Made by a program: the position numbers and the translations under genes. Under the pieces are notes generated by a model. That model was not told the DNA's origin, made no database searches, and saw nothing but the letters and a program-made list of their open reading frames with translations. Shown in pieces: positions 1 through 10,214 of a stretch of DNA of 64,000 bases. Origin of the DNA: Sulfurimonas sp. SAG-AH-194-L11 (lineage in GTDB: Bacteria; Campylobacterota; Campylobacteria; Campylobacterales; Sulfurimonadaceae); contig NZ_JAEMVB010000006.1 of the NCBI RefSeq assembly GCF_029215995.1, positions 1 to 64,000 on the forward strand. Direction: 5' to 3'. Every line of letters begins with the position of its first letter. The first letter of the stretch is position 1.

Positions 1-395
1 TCGTGATTACTGAGTTTAGTATTCCCTCTATGTCAATCCTTAAGACCTACATAGATATTATTGATAAAAGTGGTTGGTATAAAAAAACACACATAATAGC
101 GAATCGTTCAGACTCTTTTGGATCTGTAACACATGAAGAGGCAAAAAAGATTTTAAGTAAGGGTTTAAAACATAACTTTGAAATCGATTTCTCTCTTCCA
201 AATGATGCTCTACATCTTCGTGAGTGTTGGAATGAAGCACAACTTGTGAGTGATGTGTATCCTCACTCTCCATTTATGAATGGGATAGTTGAAGTAGGAG
301 AAAAGTTTTTTCTTCATAACGATGAAAGTAGTAGTAAAGATAGTAGCTTAAAAAAAGAGATAACATTTTTAGAGAAGATTAAATCATGGCTTTAA
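1..395 (+). CDS. C-terminal part of a TadZ/CpaE-like pilus assembly ATPase (5' truncated by window edge)
   Basis: ORF open from window start, directly upstream of and overlapping cpaF; position fits TadZ/CpaE in Tad loci. Confidence 0.55.
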   Translation, partial: VITEFSIPSMSILKTYIDIIDKSGWYKKTHIIANRSDSFGSVTHEEAKKILSKGLKHNFEIDFSLPNDALHLRECWNEAQLVSDVYPHSPFMNGIVEVGEKFFLHNDESSSKDSSLKKEITFLEKIKSWL

Positions 396-1954
396 AAGAG
401 AAAATCAAAGGACGACTCCTACATAGTGTTCAAGCAACAAAAGAAGTCTCAGAGTCTAGTGTTATAGCTCAAGATGAGTTTGCAGTCTGTTCAGAACTCT
501 GTTTCCCACTTATGTATAAAAATGAAGAGTATTTTCAACTTGCATGTGAAATATATGATGCTTTTGTAGAAAAACTCAACATTAAAAGCCAGTTAACAGA
601 AAAGATGATTAGAGAAGTCGTTGTTAAACACATTTCTGAGTTCTCTATACCAAAGGCTGCTCTTAAGACAGAAATAGCTGATTTTGTAACAGATAATCTC
701 TTGAACTATGGTCCTATTAGTACAATTATAAGAATGGCTGGACCAGACTTAAATGATATTATTGTCAATACAAAAGATTACATTGATGTGATTTACGATG
801 GACAAACAATAGCTACACCTTTTCGTTTTAGAAGTGAAGAGGAACTCAAACGAATTATAAATAGAATGTTAAGTGAATCAAATAGAAAAATAGATGAGTC
901 TAGCCCTATCGCTTCTGCTAAACTCCCCGATGGTTCTAGAATTGAGATTCAGATTCCTCCAGTTGCCGCAAACTTAGATAAAGATGGAAAAGCTGGTTCT
1001 TACCTTACAGTAAGAAAGTTTCGTGAAATTCCTCTCCTTTTTGAAACACTTATTGATTCTCAAATGATAGATTTAAAAATAGCATATTTTTTATGTAAGG
1101 CTATTCAAGGCAAACTTAATATCGTTATTTCTGGTGGTACATCTAGTGGTAAAACAACTTTTTTAAATGCTATTACTCGTTTTATAGATGAGGGTGATCA
1201 ACTATTAACTATAGAAGATACAAAAGAGATGAAACCACAAATGCCATGCCACTCAATCCGCTCTTTTGAAACACGACCTCCAAATGAAGAGGGTGCTGGA
1301 GAGATCAGTATAGAGTCACTTTTACGTACTGCTCTGCGTTCAAGCCCTAGAAGAATCATAGTAGGAGAGTGTAGAGGTCCTGAGATTGTAACTATGCTTA
1401 ATGCTATGAATACGGGACATCCAGGTTCTATGACCACTATTCATGCGGATGATACTAAAGAGGCTATAGTTCGTATTGAAAATATGTTTTTAGAAGCTCG
1501 TCCAACTGCAAATATGAGTTTTGTTCGTTCTCAAATAATTTCTGCAGTAGACTTAATAGTACAAATTGTTCGTTTTCCAGATGGAAAACGCCGTGTTGTA
1601 AAGATCTCAGAACCTGAAAAACGTGTAGAAGAGAATGGAATAGTCTCAATGCTTGACTTGTTTGAGTTCAAACGCTCTTTAGATACAGACAATCCTATGG
1701 ACTCAAGTGGAAACTTTATGGCGATTTCAGCATCTACTCGTTCAACAGCAAAAATGCTACAAAATGGAGTTGTACTTGATAAAAGTATTTTTGATAATGA
1801 TTTTGTAGTCACAAGAGAACAACTTATTGAAGAGTTAAGAAGTTTTCATCCTAAGCGTATGTGTGGATGGAAGGCAAATTATATGACAGAGATTGTAAAA
1901 GCAACATACACTTCTGGACAAAATCTCCTTGAACGATGGCCTAATTTACAGTAA
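386..1954 (+). CDS. cpaF: CpaF/TadA-family secretion ATPase of Tad pilus
   Basis: Walker A GGTSSGKTTFLNA, LLTIEDTKE, HPGSMTTIHAD: type II/IV secretion ATPase motifs. Confidence 0.93.
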   Translation: MALKEKIKGRLLHSVQATKEVSESSVIAQDEFAVCSELCFPLMYKNEEYFQLACEIYDAFVEKLNIKSQLTEKMIREVVVKHISEFSIPKAALKTEIADFVTDNLLNYGPISTIIRMAGPDLNDIIVNTKDYIDVIYDGQTIATPFRFRSEEELKRIINRMLSESNRKIDESSPIASAKLPDGSRIEIQIPPVAANLDKDGKAGSYLTVRKFREIPLLFETLIDSQMIDLKIAYFLCKAIQGKLNIVISGGTSSGKTTFLNAITRFIDEGDQLLTIEDTKEMKPQMPCHSIRSFETRPPNEEGAGEISIESLLRTALRSSPRRIIVGECRGPEIVTMLNAMNTGHPGSMTTIHADDTKEAIVRIENMFLEARPTANMSFVRSQIISAVDLIVQIVRFPDGKRRVVKISEPEKRVEENGIVSMLDLFEFKRSLDTDNPMDSSGNFMAISASTRSTAKMLQNGVVLDKSIFDNDFVVTREQLIEELRSFHPKRMCGWKANYMTEIVKATYTSGQNLLERWPNLQ

Positions 1955-2889
1955 TGACAAACTTTGAAATAAGAATACTACTTTTACTAGTCATAAGTTT
2001 TAGTGCAACCTTTTTAGCTTATATAATGTATGTTGAGTACAAGAGAATTAAACATCTAAAATATGTAAAAAATGTCATTTCCCTTAAAGAAGAGGAGATG
2101 ATGGATATTTTAGAAAAAAATGAAAAAGCACAAACACTTGCCTTTACTAAAAAACTACATCTTATTATGAAGCATGCTGGTTTGGAGTTTCCACTTCCAG
2201 TTTTTATCTTCTTATTTGTTGTTTTTGTAGCAGGTTCTGGATCTGCATTTACTCTTTTTTTACAACATTGGCTTGGTTACTTTATTGGTATACCTTTTGG
2301 AGTAATGATCTTTTATATGATACTTAATGGTATTACACTCAGAAGAAAAAAAGAGTTTAACCGAGCATTAGCAACATCTATCTCAGTTTTGGTAAAGATG
2401 ATGAAAAATGGTATTGGTTTTGAGCAGGCTCTGCTAAAAGCCATTACTGTGTCAAGTTCTAGTATGTTTAAAGATATCTTTAGCCGATTTTTCCAAGAAA
2501 AGAATGCTATTGGTGAAGTTGAGGCATTTAAGAACTTAAATGATTATGTAAACTCCAAAGAGCTACTTATTTTTGCACTTGCTATAAAAATAGGACGAGC
2601 AAGTGGTGGTCAGTTTTCAAATACCTTAGAAAAAGTCGAAAAAACAATTTCGTATAGAAAAAAAATGCAAGAAAAAGTAGATGTTGTAACTCGTGAAGCA
2701 AGTATGGGTTCTTATATAGTTGTTGGTATAGCTATATTTTTATACTTTTCACTCAACGGAAATTTTGATGGAAAAATTCATGAGTATTTTATGAATTCAG
2801 AGTATGGAAGGTTTCAACTTCTAGGTATAGCAATGTGGGTTTTTATAGGGATGATTGCTAATAAAATAATTACAAGGATAGATAAATGA
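1954..2889 (+). CDS. tadB: TadB-like type II secretion F family membrane protein
   Basis: T2SF-like segment (LLIFALAIKIGRASGGQFSNTLEKVEKTISYRKKMQEKV), TM segments, follows cpaF. Confidence 0.85.
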   Translation: MTNFEIRILLLLVISFSATFLAYIMYVEYKRIKHLKYVKNVISLKEEEMMDILEKNEKAQTLAFTKKLHLIMKHAGLEFPLPVFIFLFVVFVAGSGSAFTLFLQHWLGYFIGIPFGVMIFYMILNGITLRRKKEFNRALATSISVLVKMMKNGIGFEQALLKAITVSSSSMFKDIFSRFFQEKNAIGEVEAFKNLNDYVNSKELLIFALAIKIGRASGGQFSNTLEKVEKTISYRKKMQEKVDVVTREASMGSYIVVGIAIFLYFSLNGNFDGKIHEYFMNSEYGRFQLLGIAMWVFIGMIANKIITRIDK

Positions 2890-3722
2890 TAGAGATGATT
2901 TCTTACTTTATTATGTCTTTGTCAGTATTAGTATTTATTGTTTTAGGTGTATGGTACTTTTATATTAAATTTAAACATGAACAGAGAATAAATCGTATCT
3001 TTAGTTTAGAAAAAGTACAGATACTATCAAGCACAGAAACAAAAAAGAAAGAGGACTTTAAACTCAAACTAATCAAAGCAGGTATAACGCAAAAACATTT
3101 TAATGAAGTTATCGTAGCGGGGATAGTTACTTGCTTTTCTCTACTCTATCTTGTTTATATCCTCAAGCTTACTTTGATGATGAATGTTTTACTAATACTT
3201 ATAGCAGTATCAATTGCAATTTTTATGCCAATGTTATATTTAGAAGAGCAGATAAAAGCAAGAATTAAAAGAATTGACAATGATTTAGCTATTTTTATTG
3301 ATCTTTTAATCATTATACTAGAAGGTGGGGGTGGTTTAAATAATGCCATTGATAGAGTTACAACTGATGGAGAAAATGTACTTGGACCTGACTTACTTGA
3401 AGAGTCAAGAAAGTTTAAAAACGAGTATATAACATATAGCAGCGAGATAGCTTATAACAACTTAGCATTAAGAACAGGTTCTGAAGCTATTGGTGCCATT
3501 GTTGGTTTTATGAAACTCTCCGAAGAGACAGGAATAGGTGTCAAAACTATTTTTGAAAATCAAGCAGAAGATATAAAAGCTGCCGAAATTTTAAATGTAG
3601 AAAAAGGTGCTGCGAGTATGAATATATGGATAACATTAACTATGTTTATATTTATAATACCCGCGGTTATAGCGATGATAGCATTTCCAATGGCAGCAGA
3701 TGCTTTAATGCCGGGATTTTAA
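2886..3722 (+). CDS. tadC: TadC-like type II secretion F family membrane protein
   Basis: IFIDLLIIILEGGGGLNNAI... T2SF-like, TM segments, 4-nt overlap with tadB. Confidence 0.85.
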   Translation: MIEMISYFIMSLSVLVFIVLGVWYFYIKFKHEQRINRIFSLEKVQILSSTETKKKEDFKLKLIKAGITQKHFNEVIVAGIVTCFSLLYLVYILKLTLMMNVLLILIAVSIAIFMPMLYLEEQIKARIKRIDNDLAIFIDLLIIILEGGGGLNNAIDRVTTDGENVLGPDLLEESRKFKNEYITYSSEIAYNNLALRTGSEAIGAIVGFMKLSEETGIGVKTIFENQAEDIKAAEILNVEKGAASMNIWITLTMFIFIIPAVIAMIAFPMAADALMPGF

Positions 3723-3735
3723 CTAAGGGAGTTGT

Positions 3736-4623
3736 ATGAGAAATAGACAAACAAGAATTATAATGGGAATTTTAGTGGGATTGGTACTTTTTTCTTCCTC
3801 TATTGCATTACTTATGTATTCAAAACAGGATAGTTTAAGTGAGTATGTTGAGGGACATATAGAAGTATATGTTGCGACAAAGCATTTAAATAAAGGTGAT
3901 TTGATTAGTTCTGAGGATATAGATAAAGCATACCTACCTAAGAGTTATATCGCTTTTACACCATTGACTCAGAGTGAAATTATAGGACGTTATGCAAAAG
4001 TAGAGATTTTTGCAAAAGAGCCTCTTCGTAAAGAAAAAATCTCTCTTACAAAGCCAAATGAAGAGCCAATAGTATCAAAACAACTTGTAAGAGAAAAAGT
4101 TAAAGTGAAAGTTTTAAAAACAAAAAAACTTAAAAAAGACACTATTACAGTAACTCTATCTCTATTTCAAAACATAGATGCTTCTCTTAAACAAGGGGAC
4201 TATATAGATATATTATCCGTGATTCCTAAAATTAGCAAAGGGAAAACTTCTAGGTATGACACAAAGTATGTTGCTCTAAAAGTAAAAATTCACTCATTTG
4301 TCAGTAACTATAAACAAGTTAAAAGATACATAACTAGTGATATAGATGGGAAATCTCTTACAGCAGACTCTATCATTTTTGAAATGAGTCCAAATGAGAT
4401 TAAAAACTTTTTATCTGTTTATTATAAAACACAGGAGTTAAATTCAAATAGAGTTTTTAACAGCAAAAAGAGTAACGAGGGTCATTTATGGATGGTTAAG
4501 TGTAGTACTAACGAAGATGATAAGCAGCAAAAAATGAAAAACAAGATGCTTGTAGATCATAAAACTACTTATAGAAAAAGAGTTGCAAAACGAGATAAGG
4601 TAAGCATATCTTATGAAGACTAA
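3736..4623 (+). CDS. cpaB: RcpC/CpaB-like pilus assembly protein with SAF domain
   Basis: N-terminal TM, VYVATKHLNKGDLISSEDIDKAYLP SAF-like segment, Tad locus context. Confidence 0.75.
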   Translation: MRNRQTRIIMGILVGLVLFSSSIALLMYSKQDSLSEYVEGHIEVYVATKHLNKGDLISSEDIDKAYLPKSYIAFTPLTQSEIIGRYAKVEIFAKEPLRKEKISLTKPNEEPIVSKQLVREKVKVKVLKTKKLKKDTITVTLSLFQNIDASLKQGDYIDILSVIPKISKGKTSRYDTKYVALKVKIHSFVSNYKQVKRYITSDIDGKSLTADSIIFEMSPNEIKNFLSVYYKTQELNSNRVFNSKKSNEGHLWMVKCSTNEDDKQQKMKNKMLVDHKTTYRKRVAKRDKVSISYED

Positions 4624-5071
4624 AAAGAGCTTTCGTAATGCCTTTGGTTTAGGACAAATTATGGCGACACTTTTGGTTGTTTTACCAACTTTAGCATTTA
4701 GTGTTACTTTTATGATTGAGTACTGGAGCATAATGCAGATTGATTATAAGTTAAAACTTATTGCAAATATGGGAAGTACTTTTGCAAATTCTCGTACAGA
4801 TTTACGAAATTGGTCTGATGGTAGTGGTGGCAATGCAAGTGATTTGAACTCTTTTATCGCATCTGCAAGTTCCCTATGTCCTGGTGGAAAAACACTTCAA
4901 TTTGGTCCGGTAAGTGATGGAAGTATGAAAGGTGAGATTGATATCACTGTGCAATATACTACACCTGAGGGGACATACTTAGGAACTAAAACACTCAGTA
5001 CTAACATAAAAACATACTCATATCATGATCAAAACATGTCGGTTGTGCTTACTTGCCCAACAAATCAATAA
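4613..5071 (+). CDS. TadE-like pseudopilin
   Basis: Prepilin-like N-terminus FGLGQIMATLLVVLPTLAFSVTFMIEYW; between cpaB and secretin. Confidence 0.6.
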   Translation: MKTKKSFRNAFGLGQIMATLLVVLPTLAFSVTFMIEYWSIMQIDYKLKLIANMGSTFANSRTDLRNWSDGSGGNASDLNSFIASASSLCPGGKTLQFGPVSDGSMKGEIDITVQYTTPEGTYLGTKTLSTNIKTYSYHDQNMSVVLTCPTNQ

Positions 5072-5085
5072 ACGAAAGGTAAAAA

Positions 5086-6786
5086 ATGAAAAAATTAATA
5101 TTATTACTACTTATCACCATAAGTGCTCTGCTTGCTCAAGATATAGTTGTCTTTAACAATGAATACAAGGTTTTAGATCTTGGAAAAAAAGTGAAAAAAC
5201 TACTTGTTGGAAATAAAGAGATGATAAATGTCTCTTTGTTGAGTACATCTAACTCAAGAACTACTACTCTTAAAATATTTGGAAAAAAAAGTGGAACTAC
5301 TTCTATTCTTATTAAGTATAAAGATGGAAGTATAGAGAATTATCATGTATATGTAAATGAGAACCTAGGTTTTATACAAAAAATGATAAACATGATAGAG
5401 CCAAGTCTAAGTTTAAGTAAAATAGGGGATGCATCAACTGTCATCACTGGAAGTTTTAAGGACCCACACAATAAAAAAAGAATTTTTGCTGTTTTACAAA
5501 GTGCTGGTTTAGATATGACAAAACTTATGGACTTAACTGAAACCGCAAAAGTAAATAAAATGGTACGAACAAAACTTTATCTAGTAGAAATCAATAACCA
5601 AAAAGCAAAAGATTTAGGTGGAATTACAGGGATGGGGTTTTTCTCTGAGTATCTCAACGCAGCTATAAATCCAGGAGCAGTAAACGCTGCAACTTTTAGT
5701 GGTTGGTTACTCGATAATGCGGGTGCCTTTACTACTACAAAAGGAAAGTCTGTAAGTGGTACACTTAATTTTCTGCAAGAGAGTGGCATAGGTAAAATTT
5801 TAGATGATACAGTTCTTATGACAACTGAAGATGAAAATGCTAGTTTTCGTGTGGGTGGAGATGTCTATATTCCTATAGGTGTAACACAAAACATTGGACT
5901 TGCTCCAACTATTTTACTTGAAGAAAAAAAGTATGGTTTAACACTAGCACTCAACAGTCAGTTTATGGAAAAAGATGGTTTTATGCATATAACTGTAAAC
6001 ATAGAAGATAGTCAGTTTGATACAAACAAAGATCATGATGTACAACTAGGTGAGTTTATAGTGGTTCCATCTTTTGTAAACAAAACAATTGCAACAAATG
6101 TTGTAGTAAAGTCTGGACAAGTTATAGTCCTTGGTGGTCGTTTACATACAGAAGATATTGAGAGTGAAGAAAAAGTACCATTTTTAGGAGATATTCCACT
6201 TTTAGGTGAACTGTTTACACATACTGTTTCTGCTCAAAAAGAGAATGATTTACTTTTTTTCTTGGTGCCTGAGATAATTGATGCAAATGAAAATATAGAT
6301 GACACAGGTTTTTATAAAGAATTTAAAGACTCTACTGTAGAGTTTCACAAAGATGCATATACATATAAAAAAAGCCCCGATAAAAATAGTAGTATAGAAG
6401 TAGTAAATAAAAAAATTCCCTTAGTTGTTTTAAATGATGAAGCCGATGATGTTATGCTGATTGAAGTTGAAGAGAGTAATGAAAAGCAAGAGAATCTCAT
6501 CCAAAAAGATATCTCTCAAGAGATAATTGTAGAGGTACCAGCAGAAGAAAAAGTAGTACAAAAACAGACAAAATATGCGGTAAGAAGTGAGAAAGTTTTC
6601 TTGCGCTCAAAACCAGTCGATGGAAAACGTGTACGGGTATGGACAAGGGGACACTCTTTTACTGCGAGTGAAGAAAAAATGATTGATGGAAAGGTCTGGT
6701 TACGTGTCAAAGAAAACTGTTTAGAGAAGTGTGTAGCGGAGAATAGTGAGCTTTGGCTCTCAAAAGCAATAGTGAAAATAATATAA
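5086..6786 (+). CDS. cpaC: RcpA/CpaC-family secretin with C-terminal SH3-like domain
   Basis: Signal peptide, BON/T2SSN-like N-terminus, secretin core (VVVKSGQVIVLGGRLHTEDIESEEKVPFLGDIPLLGELFTH), SH3b-like tail YAVRSEKVFLRSKPVDGKRVRVW. Confidence 0.9.
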   Translation: MKKLILLLLITISALLAQDIVVFNNEYKVLDLGKKVKKLLVGNKEMINVSLLSTSNSRTTTLKIFGKKSGTTSILIKYKDGSIENYHVYVNENLGFIQKMINMIEPSLSLSKIGDASTVITGSFKDPHNKKRIFAVLQSAGLDMTKLMDLTETAKVNKMVRTKLYLVEINNQKAKDLGGITGMGFFSEYLNAAINPGAVNAATFSGWLLDNAGAFTTTKGKSVSGTLNFLQESGIGKILDDTVLMTTEDENASFRVGGDVYIPIGVTQNIGLAPTILLEEKKYGLTLALNSQFMEKDGFMHITVNIEDSQFDTNKDHDVQLGEFIVVPSFVNKTIATNVVVKSGQVIVLGGRLHTEDIESEEKVPFLGDIPLLGELFTHTVSAQKENDLLFFLVPEIIDANENIDDTGFYKEFKDSTVEFHKDAYTYKKSPDKNSSIEVVNKKIPLVVLNDEADDVMLIEVEESNEKQENLIQKDISQEIIVEVPAEEKVVQKQTKYAVRSEKVFLRSKPVDGKRVRVWTRGHSFTASEEKMIDGKVWLRVKENCLEKCVAENSELWLSKAIVKII

Positions 6787-6818
6787 GTTAATATTATAAT
6801 ATATTTAGTGAATATTAT

Positions 6819-6847
6819 TTGCTTTTGAAGCTTAGATTCGCTATAAT
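6819..6847 (+). promoter_or_regulatory. Probable sigma-70-type promoter for the Flp-like pilin gene
   Basis: TTGCTT - 17 nt - TATAAT, about 34 nt upstream of the pilin ATG. Confidence 0.6.
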
Positions 6848-6880
6848 AATTACAAGTTTATCACAAAGAAAAGGAAAATC

Positions 6881-7069
6881 ATGTTGAAAAAACTGTTTGG
6901 TCGTGTTAAGTCACAAAAGGGAATGAGTGGAGTTTTAATTGCTATGTTATTAGTAGTTGTTGGTGTTGGTTTAGTTGCGGGTGTGAATACATTTATGACA
7001 GATAATATGTCTGATATAACATTGAAAGCACAAGGTAATATTGATACTGCTACTAGTAATGTACCATAG
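6881..7069 (+). CDS. Short Flp-like type IVb pilin
   Basis: 62 aa; KSQKGMSGVLIAMLLVVVGVGLVAGVNTFM prepilin-like hydrophobic N-terminus next to Tad genes. Confidence 0.65.
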   Translation: MLKKLFGRVKSQKGMSGVLIAMLLVVVGVGLVAGVNTFMTDNMSDITLKAQGNIDTATSNVP

Positions 7070-7086
7070 GTATTTATTGTTAATAA

Positions 7087-8022
7087 CTACTTCCTTATGG
7101 AAGTAGCCGTTAAAAAGATATAATCTTTACCTGTAATTGTTACACGGTATTTTTTCTGTTGCAGGTATTTTTTAGAAAATACAACATCTTTATAGAGTAG
7201 TCCCATCTCTGAAAAAGCATAGTTTTTTACTCTTGCTCCATAAATCATCTCTCCATCTACCCATCGACAATTTGGAAACCCAAGTATCATAGCAGCATCC
7301 TTTTTAAGCTGATTTTGTACTATAGACATAAGCAAAGGATTAAACTCAAGGTTTGAGCTTTGTAGTGTTCCTATGCTTATGATAAGGTCAAATTTCCCTA
7401 AGTTTAAACTCTCTAAGTCATTGATATCATGTTGATAAAAAGAGATGTTTTTGTACTCTTGAAAATGCTCTTTTGCCCTGTTTATGGCTGATGAACAGTA
7501 ATCAATTCCTATAAGTTCTAATCTTGATATATCTTGAGTAAGTGAGAGTATGGCTTCAAACTCATCTCCACTGTTTACTCCAAGGTTTAAAATTCTAAGT
7601 CGAGTATCTATTTTGACATTTTGAAGTGCTTGAAGATAGTAGTAGATAAAAGAGCTCTCTTCATTTTTATGAATTTGACTAAATATAGAGTCTTGACCAT
7701 ACTTTTCTTCTTTATCTATGATAGATTTATGAAAACTAGAGTCACTATTTAACTTTTGAAATTTAAGTAAAACTGTATGCTCTGTATAGATTTTTGGTGT
7801 TAGCATTCTACACTGAAGTAGTTGTGCTAAATCTATCCAAGATTTGTATCCTCTATAGATATATTTTTGCTTATTAAGCGAGTAGATATTTCCATTATAA
7901 GAGGAAAAGAGGTCTGGGTTAAGTACTTCAAACTCGATGCTATCTCGAGGTTTAAGGGGTTTTAGTTGTTCTTTAAGTGCTGTTATGATTTGTGTCATGG
8001 GTTCTATGGTAAAAGTATACAT
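7087..8022 (-). CDS. Class I SAM-dependent methyltransferase
   Basis: ILNLGVNSGDEFEAIL...LIGIDYCSSAINRAKEHF motif I/II. Confidence 0.75.
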   Translation of the reverse strand: MYTFTIEPMTQIITALKEQLKPLKPRDSIEFEVLNPDLFSSYNGNIYSLNKQKYIYRGYKSWIDLAQLLQCRMLTPKIYTEHTVLLKFQKLNSDSSFHKSIIDKEEKYGQDSIFSQIHKNEESSFIYYYLQALQNVKIDTRLRILNLGVNSGDEFEAILSLTQDISRLELIGIDYCSSAINRAKEHFQEYKNISFYQHDINDLESLNLGKFDLIISIGTLQSSNLEFNPLLMSIVQNQLKKDAAMILGFPNCRWVDGEMIYGARVKNYAFSEMGLLYKDVVFSKKYLQQKKYRVTITGKDYIFLTATSIRK

Positions 8023-8265
8023 ACAAGTATTATACTATAATAGACCTCTTACATAATCCAGTAAAAAGAATCTATCAGCCTTAGCACATCACTTTTGTAA
8101 AGTAAAGCTATCGCAATAGCTAAGGCTATTACTCAATCTTGACTTTACAAAATTAATGCACTCTGACTCATATCTTAAGTTTTATAGCTTATGCAAGAAG
8201 TCTAATAGAAAATTAATCTTTATTTTGGACAATATAAGTTAGTATAAAGATAAGGTTTTAAAAAT

Positions 8266-10113
8266 ATGAATACAAATACAAATATGAGTTTTTACAAGTT
8301 TATGCATAAGCAGATTCTTGTCATCATCGCTTTAAATATCTCAACTGCTCCAGGGTATCTTTTCATGGGGTATCTCTACACCTCTATGGTATATGAGTCC
8401 ATTTGGATTATTTTTATGGTACTCATTGCTATTTATGGATACACCTTGTACACAAGTTATTCCAAAGAGATGACAATTGCTGCAAAAAATAGATGGCTAG
8501 ACAGGGTGAGGTTTTTTATGTTTTTATACTCTATCTCATGGAGTATAATGTTTGTATATTATGTAACATTTGATAATTTACAAATGCACTACATAACAAT
8601 TGCTACTGAACTTGGAAGTTCTGTGGTTGCAGCAACACTTTTAGCTTCTCAAAAAAAGCTTGTAACATTTACTGTTATCTTTTTAATGACTCCTCTTATT
8701 GTATACTTTAGTCTTATAGGGGAAACCTACTCTTATATACTTGCATTTTTCTCTGTTGTGCTTAGTGGAGTGATTCTGTATGCGGCTAAAAATACTAATG
8801 ATTACATCATAAAAAGCAACTATCAGGCATATCACGACCATTTAACTTCTTTGGGAAATCGAAGATATTTCTTAGAAATATTAGAGAGTTCTGTTCGAGA
8901 GTATAAAAATAAATATACCTATCTACTGCTTATTGATTTAGACTATTTCAAAACAATTAATGACACACTTGGACATGATATTGGTGATGAACTACTCCAA
9001 GCAGTTGCTTTGAGAATGAAAAATCTCTCTGAGTCTTATAACAATGAGGTCTCACGATTAGGTGGAGATGAGTTTTGTGTATTAAGTCAAAGCTTTCCTA
9101 CACAAGAAACTTGTCTTGAGAATGCACAACTATTCTCAGAAAAGTTACTAGAAGAAATTAAAAAAACTTATAATATAGCTGATAATCAACTCTATATAAG
9201 TGCAAGTATAGGCATTAGTCTCATTGATAATAGAGAAATCGATGCAAACGAATTTCTCAAAGAGGCTGATATGGCTATGTATGAGGCGAAAAATAGTGGT
9301 CGTGATGGAATCATTATTTTTAATGAACCACTGCGCAAACTCGTAAAAACGAAGTTAGATATAGAACGAATCATACACTTTGCAATACAAGAAGATGAAA
9401 TCACTCTTAATTATCAAGCACAAGTCAATGCAGATAAAAAAATTATTGGCTGTGAAGTGCTAGTAAGATGGCATAGTAATACCTTGGGTTTTGTAGGGCC
9501 GGATATCTTTATTCCTATTGCTGAGAATACAGGTTATATTATTGAACTAGGGACTTATATCTTAGAAGAGTCTCTTAAAACACTCCGAGAGTGGCAGAAA
9601 AAAGGTATTATTTTAGAGCAAATTTCTATTAATATCAGTATGCGACAACTCCATCATTTTGGCTTTGTTTCGCTTGTTGAAGAACTTGTCAAAAAGTATG
9701 TTGATGAGAACTCTACTACACAGATTATATTTGAGATTACAGAAACAAGTACAACAGAAGATATAACAGAACTTGTAAGGGTTATTGAAGCACTTAAAGC
9801 ATTTAAGATATCTTTTTCTATGGATGATTTTGGTACAGGCTACTCATCACTGAGTTATCTTCGTGAGATACCTATCAGTGAGCTAAAAATCGACAAATCA
9901 TTTATAGCAGCCTTAAAAAATCCACAACAGGCCTCTTTAGTAAAAACAATAGTGAGCATCGCTAAAAACTTAAACTTAACAATAGTTGCAGAGGGTGTTG
10001 AAGAGGAGTACCAAAGAGAATTTTTAAGAGAGATTGATTGTGATTTATATCAAGGGTATCTCTTTTTCAAACCTACAACAAAAGAGAAGTTTGAGCAATT
10101 ATTTGTAAGATAA
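8266..10113 (+). CDS. Membrane-anchored GGDEF/EAL c-di-GMP protein
   Basis: TM N-terminus; SRLGGDEF; EVLVRW, NISMRQL, MDDFGTGYSSL, AEGVEEE motifs. Confidence 0.93.
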   Translation: MNTNTNMSFYKFMHKQILVIIALNISTAPGYLFMGYLYTSMVYESIWIIFMVLIAIYGYTLYTSYSKEMTIAAKNRWLDRVRFFMFLYSISWSIMFVYYVTFDNLQMHYITIATELGSSVVAATLLASQKKLVTFTVIFLMTPLIVYFSLIGETYSYILAFFSVVLSGVILYAAKNTNDYIIKSNYQAYHDHLTSLGNRRYFLEILESSVREYKNKYTYLLLIDLDYFKTINDTLGHDIGDELLQAVALRMKNLSESYNNEVSRLGGDEFCVLSQSFPTQETCLENAQLFSEKLLEEIKKTYNIADNQLYISASIGISLIDNREIDANEFLKEADMAMYEAKNSGRDGIIIFNEPLRKLVKTKLDIERIIHFAIQEDEITLNYQAQVNADKKIIGCEVLVRWHSNTLGFVGPDIFIPIAENTGYIIELGTYILEESLKTLREWQKKGIILEQISINISMRQLHHFGFVSLVEELVKKYVDENSTTQIIFEITETSTTEDITELVRVIEALKAFKISFSMDDFGTGYSSLSYLREIPISELKIDKSFIAALKNPQQASLVKTIVSIAKNLNLTIVAEGVEEEYQREFLREIDCDLYQGYLFFKPTTKEKFEQLFVR

Positions 10114-10214
10114 TGCAATAATTGTTCCAACTTTTAAACTTTGGCCTATCTTCTTACATTACTTTCAGTTTAATCAGACTACAATAAGTAAAAATTAATT
10201 TGAAAAGTCAAACA

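Noticed and set aside
7087-7106. CTACTTCC-TTAT-GGAAGTAG hairpin between pilin and methyltransferase genes
   Set aside because: Overlaps the methyltransferase stop and lacks a T-run on either strand; could be a weak shared terminator but not well supported.
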